From: Sphingomonas ginkgonis
GTDB lineage: Bacteria; Pseudomonadota; Alphaproteobacteria; Sphingomonadales; Sphingomonadaceae
Direction: 5' to 3'
Assembly: GCF_003970925.1 (NCBI RefSeq)
Contig: NZ_RWJF01000001.1
Location: forward strand, 2,412,501 to 2,476,500
Length of the DNA stretch: 64,000 nt
Part shown: piece by piece, positions 55,539 through 64,000 of the stretch
Position numbering within the stretch: the first letter of the stretch is position 1
How the letters are laid out: every line of letters starts with the position of its first letter
Program-made: the position numbers and the translations under genes
Notes under the pieces: generated by a model
The model's input: only the letters and a program-made list of their open reading frames with translations
What the model was told of the DNA's origin: nothing
Databases searched by the model: none

Positions 55539-56392
55539 TGGACCGCCGCAAGCTGCTCCGCACGATCCTCGCCAATGGCGCAGTCGCGCTGCTCACCGCC
55601 GTCACGCTGCTGCCGCTCGCATGGATGGTCACCGTGTCCTTCATGCCGCGTGGTGAATCGAGCCATTTTCCGCCGCCGTTCTGGCCGAGCCGCTGGTCGT
55701 GGGAGAATTATTACGAGCTGCTCGTGCGCCGCTACATCGACGGCGCCTGGTTCGACTATCGGGTCCTGCCCGCGCTGTGGAACAGCCTGTTCGTCGCCGC
55801 GGCCTCGACCCTGCTCGGGCTGCTCCTGACGGTGCCCGCAGGCTACGCCTTCGCCAAGCTGGAGTTCAGGGGCCGCGCCGCGCTGCTGAGGGCGCTGATC
55901 GGATCGCTGGTCATCCCGGGCCAAGTCGCCATGCTGCCGCTGTTCCTGATGCTCAAGCAGGTCGGGCTGGTCAACAGCTACGCCGGCGTGATCCTGCCCA
56001 GCCTTGCCGGCATCTTCGCCGTCCTCTTCGTCCGCCAAGCGACCCTGGCGATCCCTGACGAGATGGTCGACGCTGCGCGGCTCGACGGCGCGAGCGAGAT
56101 CCGCATCTTCGTCTCGATCATCCTGCCGCTGCTGGCGCCGGTCACCGCGACCCTGTCGCTCTTCATGTTCCTGGGCAGCTGGAACGACTTCCTGTGGCCG
56201 CTGATCGTGCTCGCCGACCAGCACCGCTTCACCCTCCCGGTCGCGATTGCCGGCATCGGTCGCGAGCATGCGGCGGACGGCGAGCTGATGATGGCAGCCG
56301 CCGTGGTCACCACCCTGCCCGTGCTGACCGTCTTCCTCGCGCTCCAGCGCTACTACATCACCGGGCTGCTCGGCGGCAGCGTCAAGGGCTAG
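55538..56392 (+). CDS. carbohydrate ABC permease 2 (MalG/UgpE-like)
   Basis: Inner-membrane protein of 284 aa. Helix one is AVALLTAVTLLPLAWMVTV; WNSLFVAAASTLLGLLL and the EAA loop DAARLDGASEIRIFVSIILP are conserved. The C-terminus ends QRYYITGLLGGSVKG, the typical MalG end. Starts with GTG at 55538. Its 3' end overlaps that of the convergent ATPase gene by four bases. Confidence 0.92.
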   Translation: MDRRKLLRTILANGAVALLTAVTLLPLAWMVTVSFMPRGESSHFPPPFWPSRWSWENYYELLVRRYIDGAWFDYRVLPALWNSLFVAAASTLLGLLLTVPAGYAFAKLEFRGRAALLRALIGSLVIPGQVAMLPLFLMLKQVGLVNSYAGVILPSLAGIFAVLFVRQATLAIPDEMVDAARLDGASEIRIFVSIILPLLAPVTATLSLFMFLGSWNDFLWPLIVLADQHRFTLPVAIAGIGREHAADGELMMAAAVVTTLPVLTVFLALQRYYITGLLGGSVKG

Positions 56393-57495
56393 CGGGGTGG
56401 CAGCCGGTTGCCGTCCGGCCCGAACAGGTGGACGCGCGTCGGATCGATGCCGAAGCGAAGCGTCTCGCCAAGGGTGACCCGCCGGTCCCCCGGCAGCTGC
56501 GCGACCAGCGCATGTTCGGTGTCGGTCCCCCCGAGATGCGCGAACGACAGTGGACCAAGGCGCTCGAACAGCTCGACCGGACCACCGAACAGCCCTTCTT
56601 CTGCCGGCACGAGGTGCTCGGGCCGGATCCCCACCGTCACCGCCGAGCCGGGCGGCAGCGTCGTCGCCGTTCCCAGCCGCGTTCCGTCCACCAGCCGTAC
56701 GGCGCCATCGTCGGTCGTCTGGCCCGGGAGGAGGTTCATTCCCGGCGACCCGATCGCGCGGGCCACGGCAAGGCTCGCTGGCGCGTCATAGAGTTCGAGC
56801 GGCGCGCCGACCTGCTCGATCCGACCGGCGTTCATCACCACGATGCGATTGGCCAGCGTCATCGCCTCGAGCTGGTCGTGCGTGACGTAGATCATCGTCG
56901 AGCCGAGCCGCGCGTGGAGCCGGGCGAACTCGTGCCGCATCCGCACCCGCAGCTCGGCGTCGAGGTTGGACAGCGGCTCGTCGAGCAGCAGCACCGAGGG
57001 TTCGCGGACGATCGCGCGGGCGATCGAGACCCGCTGCCGCTGTCCGCCCGACAACGCCGCCGGACGGCGGCCGAGCAGGTCGCCGAGCTCGAGCAGGTCG
57101 GCCACCTCGCGAACGCGCGCCGCGATCTCCGCCTTCCCGCGACGAGCGACGCGCAGCGGGAAGCCGATGTTCTCCGCCACCGTGAGATGCGGGTAGAGCG
57201 CATAGGACTGGAACACCATCGCCAGGCCGCGATCCGCCGGCGCCGCGTGGGTCATGTCGCGCTCGCCAATGAGGATCCGGCCCGCGCTCGGCTCCTCAAG
57301 CCCGGCGACTAGCCGCAGCAGGGTCGACTTGCCGCATCCTGACGGCCCGACGATGACCAGGAACTCGCCCGCGTCGACGGTGAGGTCGGCCGGCGTTAGC
57401 GCCACCGTGCCGCCGAAGGACTTGCTTAGCCCGATAACCTCGACCCGCGCGCCATGGCTGGTCTCGGCAGGCGGGTCGTCGATCAGCGTGGCCAA
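56389..57495 (-). CDS. sugar ABC transporter ATP-binding protein (MalK/UgpC-like)
   Basis: ATPase of 368 aa: Walker A GPSGCGKST, Q-loop MVFQSYALYPHLTV, signature LSGGQRQRV, Walker B VLLLDEPLSNLD, H-loop VTHDQ, and a C-terminal TOBE region with GIRPEHL. It would power the two permeases upstream. It is on the opposite strand, convergent with them, which is unusual for the energising subunit. The start is TTG 57495; no better in-frame start precedes Walker A, and no ribosome-binding site is clear. Confidence 0.9.
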   Translation of the reverse strand: MATLIDDPPAETSHGARVEVIGLSKSFGGTVALTPADLTVDAGEFLVIVGPSGCGKSTLLRLVAGLEEPSAGRILIGERDMTHAAPADRGLAMVFQSYALYPHLTVAENIGFPLRVARRGKAEIAARVREVADLLELGDLLGRRPAALSGGQRQRVSIARAIVREPSVLLLDEPLSNLDAELRVRMRHEFARLHARLGSTMIYVTHDQLEAMTLANRIVVMNAGRIEQVGAPLELYDAPASLAVARAIGSPGMNLLPGQTTDDGAVRLVDGTRLGTATTLPPGSAVTVGIRPEHLVPAEEGLFGGPVELFERLGPLSFAHLGGTDTEHALVAQLPGDRRVTLGETLRFGIDPTRVHLFGPDGNRLPPR

Positions 57496-57584
57496 GGCTC
57501 AGGCCGGACGGGGAACGAAGCAGGGCACGTCCGGGGTCTGGACGGTCCCGCGGGACGGCGCAACCAGAGATTGACCGACCCTGC

Positions 57585-59447
57585 TCAGGCGGCGTGTTCG
57601 ATCAGCTCGCTCGCTTCAAGCCACCGCGCTTCCGCGATCGCGAGCGCGGCCGCCGCGGCCGCCCGCCGGCGCGACAGCTCGCTCATCGGCAGCGTCGCCA
57701 GCGCCGGATCGGCCTTCGCCGGGTTGGCCATCACGGCATCGAGAGCGGAGCATTCCGCGGCAAGCCTCTGGCTCTCCCGCTCGGCGTCGGCCGCCGCCTT
57801 GCGCAAGGCCTTGACCTCGTCGCGCGCCTTGGCGGCCGCCTTGCGATCGACCTTGGCCTTGGGCCCTGCCGGCGTGCTCGGCTGGTTCCGCCCGAGCACC
57901 AGGTCGATATAATCGTCGATGCTTCCCGGGTAATCGACCGCCGCGCCCTGCTCGACCAGCACCAGCCGGTCGGCGGTCAGCTCGACCATGTGCCGGTCGT
58001 GGCTGATTAGGATGACCGCACCCTCGTAATCGTTGAGCGCCTGCACCAGCGCCTCGCGCGCATCGACGTCGAGGTGGTTGGTCGGCTCGTCGAGGATCAG
58101 CAGGTGCGGCGCTTCGCGGGTGATCAGGGCCAGCGCCAAGCGGGCCCGCTCGCCGCCCGACAGCTTGCTAGCCGCGGTGATCGCCTTGTCGCCGGAGAAG
58201 CCGAAGCGTCCGAGCTGCGCGCGGACCGCGCCCGGCGTCGCTCCTTCCATCGCCCGGCTCATGTGCTGCAGCGGCGTGTCGTCGCCGTGCAGCTCCTCCA
58301 CCTGGTACTGGGTGAAGTAGCCGACCTTCATTTTCCCCGACGCATTCATTTCGCCCTCCATCGGGGCCAGCTGGGCGGCCAGCAGCCGGGCGAGCGTGGT
58401 CTTGCCGTTGCCGTTGCGGCCCAGCAGCGCGACCCGGTCGTCGGGATCGATCCGGAGGTTGAGCGAGCGCAGCACGGGCGTTGCTTCCGCATAGCCGACC
58501 GCCGCCATCTCGAGCGTGATCAGCGGCGGTCGAAGTTCGCTCGGGCTGGGAAATGCGAAGCTCAGGCTCGGATCCTCGGCCATGGCCGCGATCGGCTGCA
58601 TCTTGGCCAGCATCTTGGCGCGAGACTGCGCCTGCTTGGCGGTCGACGCGCGGGCGCTGTTGCGGGCGATATAGTCCTGCAGCCGCGCTCGCTGGGCGTC
58701 CTGCGAGGCCTTGGCGGCGGCCAGCTGCGCCGCCCGCTCGGCCCGCTGGCGCTCGAAGTCGTCATAGCCACCGGCATAGAGCGTGATCTTGCCCCGCTCG
58801 AGGTGGAGGATCGTGTCGACGACGTTGTTCAGAAGATCGCGCTCATGGCTGATCACCACCAGCGTGCCGGCATAGCTCTTCAGGAAATTCTCCAGCCACA
58901 GCGTCGCCTCGAGGTCGAGGTGGTTGGACGGCTCGTCGAGCAGCAGCACGTCGGGTTCGGAGAACAGCAGCGCGGCCAGTGCGACCCGCATCTTCCAGCC
59001 GCCCGAGTAACTGTCGAGCGGTCTCGCCTGCATCTCCTCGTCGAACCCGAGCCCAAGCAGGATCCGCGATGCGCGCGCCGGCGCGCCATAGGCGTCGATC
59101 GCCAGCAGCCGGTCGTGAACGTCCCCGAGCCGGTCCATGTCGGTGCAGGTCTCGGACTCCTCCATCAGCGCCGCTCGCTCCTTGTCGGCCGCGAGCACCG
59201 TGTCGAAGGGTGAAGCCGAGCCGCTCGGCGCCTCCTGCGCGATGTAGCCGAGGCGGGTCCGGCGCGGCATGTCGATCTGGCCGCCGTCGGGCTCGATCTG
59301 GCCGATGATCGCCTTCATCAGCGTCGACTTGCCCGCGCCGTTGCGCCCGATCAGCCCGACCCGGCTGCGTGGCCGAATGGTGGCGCTGGCGCGATCGAGG
59401 ATCGTGCGCCCGCCGAGGCGCACCGTGACGTCGTTGATGGTCAGCAT
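57585..59447 (-). CDS. ABC-F family ATPase
   Basis: Cytoplasmic protein of 620 aa with two ABC domains: GRNGAGKST and LDEPSNHLD in the first, GRNGNGKTT and LDEPTNHLD in the second. The linker between them (about 225-300; AERAAQLAAAKASQDAQ) and the C-terminal coiled coil (AAAKARDEVKALRKAAADAE) fit the YheS/Uup branch. ABC-F proteins act on ribosomes; they have no membrane domain. No antibiotic-resistance context is visible, so a housekeeping role in translation is likely. Confidence 0.92.
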   Translation of the reverse strand: MLTINDVTVRLGGRTILDRASATIRPRSRVGLIGRNGAGKSTLMKAIIGQIEPDGGQIDMPRRTRLGYIAQEAPSGSASPFDTVLAADKERAALMEESETCTDMDRLGDVHDRLLAIDAYGAPARASRILLGLGFDEEMQARPLDSYSGGWKMRVALAALLFSEPDVLLLDEPSNHLDLEATLWLENFLKSYAGTLVVISHERDLLNNVVDTILHLERGKITLYAGGYDDFERQRAERAAQLAAAKASQDAQRARLQDYIARNSARASTAKQAQSRAKMLAKMQPIAAMAEDPSLSFAFPSPSELRPPLITLEMAAVGYAEATPVLRSLNLRIDPDDRVALLGRNGNGKTTLARLLAAQLAPMEGEMNASGKMKVGYFTQYQVEELHGDDTPLQHMSRAMEGATPGAVRAQLGRFGFSGDKAITAASKLSGGERARLALALITREAPHLLILDEPTNHLDVDAREALVQALNDYEGAVILISHDRHMVELTADRLVLVEQGAAVDYPGSIDDYIDLVLGRNQPSTPAGPKAKVDRKAAAKARDEVKALRKAAADAERESQRLAAECSALDAVMANPAKADPALATLPMSELSRRRAAAAAALAIAEARWLEASELIEHAA

Positions 59448-59505
59448 GGGCGCCGCTTAACAGCGAAACGCCGGCGACCCAAGCCGCGGCGTTCAGGCCC
59501 GCCAA

Positions 59506-61410
59506 TCAGCCGATCAGGCGCCGAACGATCTGCTCCGCGGCCTCCTCCGCGCTCATCGCGGTGGTGTCGATACGCAGATCGGGATCTTCAGGCGGCTCGT
59601 AGGGGCTGTCGATCCCGGTGAAGTTGGCGAGCTGGCCGCTCCTCGCCTTGGCGTAGAGGCCCTTGACGTCGCGCGCTTCGGCCTCCGCCAGCGGGGTGTC
59701 GATGTGCACCTCGATGAACTCGCCCGGAGCCATCATCCGCCGGACCATGTCCCGCTCCGCCCGGAACGGGGAGATGAAGGCGGTAATCACGATCAGACCG
59801 GCATCGGTCATCAGCCGCGCGACCTCGCCCACCCGGCGGATGTTCTCGATGCGATCCGCGTCGGTGAAGCCGAGGTCGCGGCTCAGCCCATGCCGGACAT
59901 TGTCGCCGTCGAGCAGGAAGGTATGCCGGTTCATCCGCGCGAGCTTCTTCTCGACCAGATTGGCGATGGTCGACTTGCCGGCGCCGGATAGTCCGGTGAA
60001 CCACAGCACCGCAGGCTTCTGGTTCTTCAGCGCGGCGTGGGTCTCGCGGCTGACATCGAGCGGCTGCCAGTGGATATTCTGGGCGCGGCGCAGCGCGAAG
60101 CGGATCAGCCCGGCGGCGACCGTCGCATGGCTTAGCTTGTCGACCAGGATGAAGCCGCCGAGGCTGCGGCTCTCGGCATAGGGCTCGAAGACGATCGGCC
60201 GATCGGTCGCGATGTTCGCCACCCCGATCGCATTCAGCTCCAGCGTCTTGGCCGCGAGCTGCTCCAGCGTGTTGACGTTGACCTCATATTTGGGCGCCTG
60301 GACGGTCGCGCCGACGGTCTGCGTCGCCAGCTTCAGCCAGTAGGCACGGCCGGGCAGCAGCGCCTCCTCGGCCATCCAGACGAGCGTCGCCTCGAACTGG
60401 TCGGCGACCGCTGGCGGCTCGGCCGCAGCGACCACCACGTCGCCGCGCGAACAGTCGATCGGGTCGGCGAGGGTGAGCGTCACCGATTGCCCCGCCACTG
60501 CCTCGGGTAGGTCACCGTCGAAGGTCACGATGCGCTCGATCGTCGTGGTCCGGCCCGACGGGAGGACCCGGATCGGGTCCCCGGGCAAGACCGTCCCGGA
60601 GACGATCCGCCCGGCGAACCCGCGGAAGTCGAGATCGGGCCTGCTCACCCATTGCACCGGCATGCGGAAGGCGGCCGCCTGTTCACGCCCTTCCTCGAGC
60701 TCGACGCCTTCCAGCTGCTCGAGCAGCGCGGGGCCTTCGTACCAGGGCATGCGTTGGGATCGGGTGGTGACGTTGTCGCCGGTCAGGCCCGAGAGCGGGA
60801 TGGCGGTGAAGCGCTGGATGCCGGCCTGCTCGGCGAAGGCGCAGTAGTCGGCGACGATGGCGTCGAAGCGGGCCTGGTCGAAGCCGACCAGGTCCATCTT
60901 GTTCACGGCGAGCACGAGGTGGCGGATGCCCAGCAGGTGGACGAGATAGCTGTGGCGGCGGGTCTGGGTCAGCACGCCCTTGCGCGCATCGACCAGGATG
61001 ACGGCAAGGTCGGCGCTCGAGGCGCCGGTCACCATGTTGCGGGTGTACTGCTCGTGGCCCGGCGTGTCGGCGACGATGAACTTGCGCTGGTCGGTCGCGA
61101 AGTAGCGATAGGCGACGTCGATGGTGATGCTCTGCTCGCGCTCGGCCGCGAGCCCGTCGACCAGCAGCGCGAAGTCGATGTTCTCGCCCTGCGTGCCGTG
61201 GCGGCGGCTGTCGCGTTCCAGCGCGGCGAGCTGGTCTTCGAACAATTGCTTGCTGTCGTAGAGCAGCCGCCCGATCAGCGTCGACTTGCCATCGTCGACG
61301 CTGCCACAGGTGATGAACCGCAGCAGCGAGCGGCTGGCGGTCCGGGCGAGATAGGCGTCGAGCTCGGCGCGGGCCGGGTCGGCGGCGGCCAGTTCAGGCA
61401 TCGTCGCCAT
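59506..61410 (-). CDS. cysN: bifunctional sulfate adenylyltransferase subunit 1/adenylylsulfate kinase (CysNC)
   Basis: Fusion of 634 aa. CysN part (1-430): GTPase P-loop GSVDDGKST (residues 36-44), [11 protein letters not shown] and NKMDLVGFD. CysC part (about 455-634): P-loop GLSGAGKST (Lys479), [15 protein letters not shown] and [13 protein letters not shown]. With CysD it makes APS and then PAPS from sulfate. Among three close ATGs I chose 61410, six bases behind GAGGGG; 61416 and 61401 are alternatives. PAPS may serve assimilation or sulfation of glycans; no cysH/cysI or sulfotransferase is in the window. Confidence 0.93.
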   Translation of the reverse strand: MATMPELAAADPARAELDAYLARTASRSLLRFITCGSVDDGKSTLIGRLLYDSKQLFEDQLAALERDSRRHGTQGENIDFALLVDGLAAEREQSITIDVAYRYFATDQRKFIVADTPGHEQYTRNMVTGASSADLAVILVDARKGVLTQTRRHSYLVHLLGIRHLVLAVNKMDLVGFDQARFDAIVADYCAFAEQAGIQRFTAIPLSGLTGDNVTTRSQRMPWYEGPALLEQLEGVELEEGREQAAAFRMPVQWVSRPDLDFRGFAGRIVSGTVLPGDPIRVLPSGRTTTIERIVTFDGDLPEAVAGQSVTLTLADPIDCSRGDVVVAAAEPPAVADQFEATLVWMAEEALLPGRAYWLKLATQTVGATVQAPKYEVNVNTLEQLAAKTLELNAIGVANIATDRPIVFEPYAESRSLGGFILVDKLSHATVAAGLIRFALRRAQNIHWQPLDVSRETHAALKNQKPAVLWFTGLSGAGKSTIANLVEKKLARMNRHTFLLDGDNVRHGLSRDLGFTDADRIENIRRVGEVARLMTDAGLIVITAFISPFRAERDMVRRMMAPGEFIEVHIDTPLAEAEARDVKGLYAKARSGQLANFTGIDSPYEPPEDPDLRIDTTAMSAEEAAEQIVRRLIG

Positions 61411-61422
61411 CACCATCCCCTC

Positions 61423-61453
61423 GTCACCCCCGCGCAGGCGGGGGTCCAGCTGC
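61423..61453. repeat. REP-like palindrome between cysD and cysNC
   Basis: CCCCCGC-GCAG-GCGGGGG is a perfect 7-bp hairpin flanked by GTCA and TCCAGCTG. This form resembles extragenic palindromes common in sphingomonads and other proteobacteria. A weaker inverted repeat (GCCCTC/GAGGGC, 61462-61494) follows. It lies in the 118-base intra-operon gap. Confidence 0.42.
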
Positions 61454-61528
61454 ATGGGTCGGCCCTCACGACCGGCCCCCGCTTGCGCGAGGGCTGACGC
61501 TTCGGAACGCTGCGCGGCCCGTGGCGCA

Positions 61529-62437
61529 TCAGAAATACCCCTCCTGCTTCTTGCGCTCCATCGAGCCCGAGCTGTCATGGTCGATCGCCCGCCCCTGCCG
61601 CTCCGACGTGGTAGCGACCAGCATCTCCTGGATGACCTCGGGCAGCGTCGCCGCCGTGCTCTCGACCGCCCCGGTCAGCGGATAGCAGCCCAGCGTGCGG
61701 AAGCGGATCGAGCGGGTCACCGGCACTTCGCCCTCGCGCAGGCGGAACCGCTCGTCGTCGACCATCAGCAGCAGCCCGTCGCGCTCCACCGTCGGGCGCG
61801 GCGCGGCGAGGTAGAGGGGGACGATCGGGATGGCTTGCGCGTCGATGTACTGCCAGACGTCGAGCTCGGTCCAGTTGCTGAGCGGGAACACCCGGATGCT
61901 CTCGCCGCGGCCCTTGCGGGCATTGTAGAGATCCCACAGTTCGGGGCGCTGGTTCCTCGGGTCCCAGCGGTGGCTGGCCGAGCGGAAGGAGAAGATCCGC
62001 TCCTTGGCGCGGCTCTTCTCCTCGTCGCGCCGGGCGCCCCCGAACGCCGCGTCGAAGCCATGCCGGTCGAGCGCCTGCTTGAGCCCTTCCGTCTTCCACA
62101 AATCGGTGTGGAGCGCGCCATGGTCGAACGGGTTGATCCCACGCGCGCGCGCCTCGGGATTATGGTGGACGATGAGCTCCATCCCGCTCTCCTGCGCCAC
62201 CCGGTCGCGATGCTCGTACATCGCCCGGAACTTCCACGTCGTGTCGACATGGAGCAGCGGGAATGGCGGCGGCGCGGGGTAGAAGGCCTTGCGCGCCAGA
62301 TGCAGCATCACCGCCGAGTCCTTGCCCACCGAATAGAGCAGCACCGGCCGCTCGCACTCCGCCACTACCTCGCGGAGGATGTGGATACTTTCGGCTTCGA
62401 GACGCTGCAGATGACCAAGGCTCACGGTGCCAGGCAA
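61529..62437 (-). CDS. cysD: sulfate adenylyltransferase subunit 2 (CysD)
   Basis: PP-loop ATP pyrophosphatase-type subunit of 302 aa: [53 protein letters not shown] and the C-terminal [13 protein letters not shown] are all canonical. It activates sulfate to APS together with CysN. TTG 62437 is chosen as it follows GGAGGAGG at six to seven bases and gives exactly the length of E. coli CysD; upstream GTG/TTG codons have no such site. First gene of the cysD-cysNC operon. Confidence 0.94.
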   Translation of the reverse strand: MPGTVSLGHLQRLEAESIHILREVVAECERPVLLYSVGKDSAVMLHLARKAFYPAPPPFPLLHVDTTWKFRAMYEHRDRVAQESGMELIVHHNPEARARGINPFDHGALHTDLWKTEGLKQALDRHGFDAAFGGARRDEEKSRAKERIFSFRSASHRWDPRNQRPELWDLYNARKGRGESIRVFPLSNWTELDVWQYIDAQAIPIVPLYLAAPRPTVERDGLLLMVDDERFRLREGEVPVTRSIRFRTLGCYPLTGAVESTAATLPEVIQEMLVATTSERQGRAIDHDSSGSMERKKQEGYF

Positions 62438-62500
62438 GTCCGACCTCCTCCCCGCCCTATCGCTCACCCGGGCAGCCGCCGACAAGCCGGCCCGCGCCGA

Positions 62501-63367
62501 TCAGCTGCCCGGCTCGAACCCGGGCTGGTAGCTGACCTCGGCACCGTCCCGGGCCTGGTCGGTCAGCCGCGCCAGCAGTTTCCGGTCGGCTTCGGCCTGC
62601 AGCCGCGCCCGCGCGGACGCCAGCTGGTCGGCGGCAGGCACCGGCTGCGGCTGGACGGCAAGTAGCTGTCCCACGAACACCCGCCCGCCATCCTCCAGCG
62701 CGAACGGCTGGCCGGCCGTCAGACTGGCCAGCAGCTTGCCCGCCGCAGCCGACAGTTCGGCCGTGTCCCACCGCTGCTGCGAGCGCTGCAACGGGACATG
62801 GGCCGCCCGTAACGCTCGCTCGAGCCCGTCCAGCTCTGCCTTGGTCCGGGGAGGCGGCGGCAGCGGCCTGGGTCCCACCGCGTAGCTGAGCTGATCCACG
62901 GTGACGATCGCGCGTCGGTCGAACATCTGCGGATTGTCGCGCACCAGTTGCCGCGCCACGTCGTCGGGAACTGTCCGGTTCGGAGACCGCGCCGCGAGCA
63001 GCTGCTGGGCCAGCAGCACCTCGTCCGACCGCCGGCTGTTCAGGATATAGTCGGGCACCCGGTCGAGCCGCTCGCGGCGTGCCTCGCGGACCAGCAGCTT
63101 GCGATCGACCAGCTCGCCCAGGAGCGCGTTGCGGGTCGCGGCATCCCGGATCGACAGGCCACGCGCCTGCGCCTCGACCCGCAGTTCGCCGCCGGTGATC
63201 TCCTCCCCGTCCACCCTCGCCAGCACCTGGCCGCTCGGCGGAGCCTGCTCGCAGCCGGTCGTGAGCAACAGAATTGCGACCGAAACGCTGTATAGGGCTG
63301 GTGCGCGCCACTGCTGGCGTGCCCGGCGCGCCGGCGTCAACCGTTCCGTTGCAAGAGGACCGATCAT
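62501..63367 (-). CDS. EpsD-type peptidyl-prolyl isomerase-like lipoprotein
   Basis: Protein of 288 aa with a lipobox LTTGC (Cys39) and a SurA/EpsD-like N-terminal helical region (ARVDGEEITGGELRVEAQARG, ALLGELVDRKLLVREARRERL, PDDVARQLVRDNPQMFDRR). A classical parvulin catalytic core is not obvious, so chaperone rather than isomerase action is possible. EpsD proteins go with exosortase and EPS loci; here XrtV accessory and EpsI genes adjoin. ATG 63367 lies only two bases from the divergent GTG of the next gene; TTG 63340 is an alternative. Confidence 0.78.
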   Translation of the reverse strand: MIGPLATERLTPARRARQQWRAPALYSVSVAILLLTTGCEQAPPSGQVLARVDGEEITGGELRVEAQARGLSIRDAATRNALLGELVDRKLLVREARRERLDRVPDYILNSRRSDEVLLAQQLLAARSPNRTVPDDVARQLVRDNPQMFDRRAIVTVDQLSYAVGPRPLPPPPRTKAELDGLERALRAAHVPLQRSQQRWDTAELSAAAGKLLASLTAGQPFALEDGGRVFVGQLLAVQPQPVPAADQLASARARLQAEADRKLLARLTDQARDGAEVSYQPGFEPGS

Positions 63368-63369
63368 CC

Positions 63370-63624
63370 GTGGAGACTGCCTACGACTGGGTGAGCGTGC
63401 TGATCTTTGCGGGTCTGGTGACCCAGTTCCTGATCCGCTCGGCCGAGCCGGAGGAGAGTGGCGACCGGCTGTGGCACTATCTGGTTCCCTCGTTCGGTTG
63501 CGCGGCGGTCAACTGGGCAGGTAACCACGGCATTCACTGGCTGGCCGTGCTGCTCCTGCTGGCCATCGCTGCGTGGGTCTATCATTTTTTCTACCAGCGC
63601 CAGCGCTCCTCGCCCGGGAGCTAG
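63370..63624 (+). CDS. XrtV sorting system accessory protein-like small membrane protein
   Basis: Protein of 84 aa with two to three membrane helices (WVSVLIFAGLVTQFLI, and IHWLAVLLLLAIAAWVYHF). The N-terminus ETAYDWVSV and the middle part WHYLVPSFGCAAVNWAGNHG agree with small proteins that accompany exosortase V in sphingomonads. GTG 63370 has AAGAGGA at about nine bases. The divergent EpsD-like gene starts two bases away, and the convergent epsI gene overlaps by three bases at the other end. Assignment rests on memory of the family plus location. Confidence 0.65.
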   Translation: METAYDWVSVLIFAGLVTQFLIRSAEPEESGDRLWHYLVPSFGCAAVNWAGNHGIHWLAVLLLLAIAAWVYHFFYQRQRSSPGS

Positions 63625-64000
63625 GCGCGTCCGACCAGCAGCGAGCGGAGCTTCGGGGCGGCGGCGGCCACCAGTTCGCGGGCGAAGTGCTCCAGCACCG
63701 GCAGCGCCGCCGCGAGGCTCGGGCCCAGCAGCGACATTCGCACCAGCGCGCCATCGGGGATGTTCCCGCTCAGCGAATCCCGGAAGACCGACCATTGCTG
63801 GTCCAGGTTCGACGTGGCGAAGCGGTCACCGACCCGGGTCCAGTAGAGGATTTGCTCGTCGCGCCCCGGCGCACGGGCGCTGAGCGCCCGGCCCGCGATC
63901 CCCGCTGGCGGAATCGACAAGGCCTCACCGCCGGACACCTCGAACCCTGCCGAGGGATAGCAGACCTCGGGTCGATGCAGCTGGGTGGTGCCGGTCTGAG
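63621..64000 (-). CDS. epsI: exosortase-associated protein EpsI (partial, 5' end outside window)
   Basis: The C-terminal 125 codons are visible. The frame is open to the window edge and reads TTQLHRPEVCYPSAGF, the hallmark of the EpsI domain, followed by ILYWTRVGDRFATSNLDQQW and GALVRMSLLG. EpsI is a periplasmic partner of exosortases, often encoded directly behind or fused to them; the exosortase gene is presumably upstream, outside the window. Confidence 0.85.
   Translation of the reverse strand, partial: QTGTTQLHRPEVCYPSAGFEVSGGEALSIPPAGIAGRALSARAPGRDEQILYWTRVGDRFATSNLDQQWSVFRDSLSGNIPDGALVRMSLLGPSLAAALPVLEHFARELVAAAAPKLRSLLVGRA

Noticed and set aside
27239..63367. PEP-CTERM or similar exosortase substrates in the window
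   Set aside because: I checked the C-termini of the secreted proteins here; none shows the short motif, hydrophobic helix and basic tail expected of an exosortase substrate.
1..64000. CRISPR arrays, insertion sequences, prophage genes
   Set aside because: No regularly spaced repeats, transposase or phage structural motifs were seen in the window.

Overview
The window is GC-rich chromosomal DNA with the look of an alphaproteobacterium of the Sphingomonadaceae (Sphingomonas or a close relative). The support is the mix of families: two large TonB-dependent receptors (TBDRs), a bifunctional CysNC, an EpsI/EpsD-type exosortase locus with an XrtV-like accessory protein, a T1SS placed beside exopolysaccharide (EPS) genes as in sphingan clusters, and the spacing of its genes. 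This assignment is inference from gene content; there is no rRNA gene here.

Layout. (1) 1-10311, housekeeping and peptidases: the last codons of one M13 metallopeptidase and a complete second copy, a polyprenyl diphosphate synthase, an S9 peptidase, a Crp/Fnr regulator, HrpB helicase, an NDUFS4-type complex I subunit, a divergent UDP-GlcNAc 2-epimerase and tRNA-Glu(CTC). (2) 10339-27120, an arabinan/L-arabinose utilisation locus: outer-membrane receptor, MGH1-like glycosidase with a discoidin domain, two GH43 enzymes (one an endo-arabinanase), a GH51 arabinofuranosidase, an AraD1/FAH protein, a ketoglutarate-semialdehyde-type dehydrogenase, a FadR-type GntR regulator, a FucP-like transporter, a mutarotase and an arabonate/xylonate-type dehydratase. 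Together they would break arabinan outside and inside the periplasm, import L-arabinose and oxidise it to 2-oxoglutarate; the sugar dehydrogenase and lactonase are not in the window. (3) 27239-50333, an EPS and secretion region: two paralogous beta-helix proteins (one Sec-type, one RTX/T1SS-type), three LuxR-type response regulators, a large VCBS/Calx-beta protein, a methyltransferase, two unusual P-loop fusion proteins (nucleotidyltransferase+kinase, GT4+kinase), Wzy-like ligase/polymerase, Wzc, Wza, initiating sugar transferase, Wzx, and a T1SS ABC/HlyD pair. (4) 50336-57495, a second TBDR next to a complete carbohydrate ABC importer, with a palindromic operator between them. (5) 57585-64000, an ABC-F ATPase, the sulfate-activation genes cysD and cysNC, then exosortase-associated genes (EpsD-type lipoprotein, XrtV accessory protein, EpsI cut by the window end).

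Starts were chosen from ribosome-binding sites, operon overlaps and family N-termini; several genes use GTG or TTG. The points most worth a second look are the paired beta-helix proteins with different export signals, the two P-loop fusion proteins in the EPS cluster, the shared 18-base leader of two LuxR regulators, and a GTC(G/T)GAGTA motif in the control regions of the arabinose locus.
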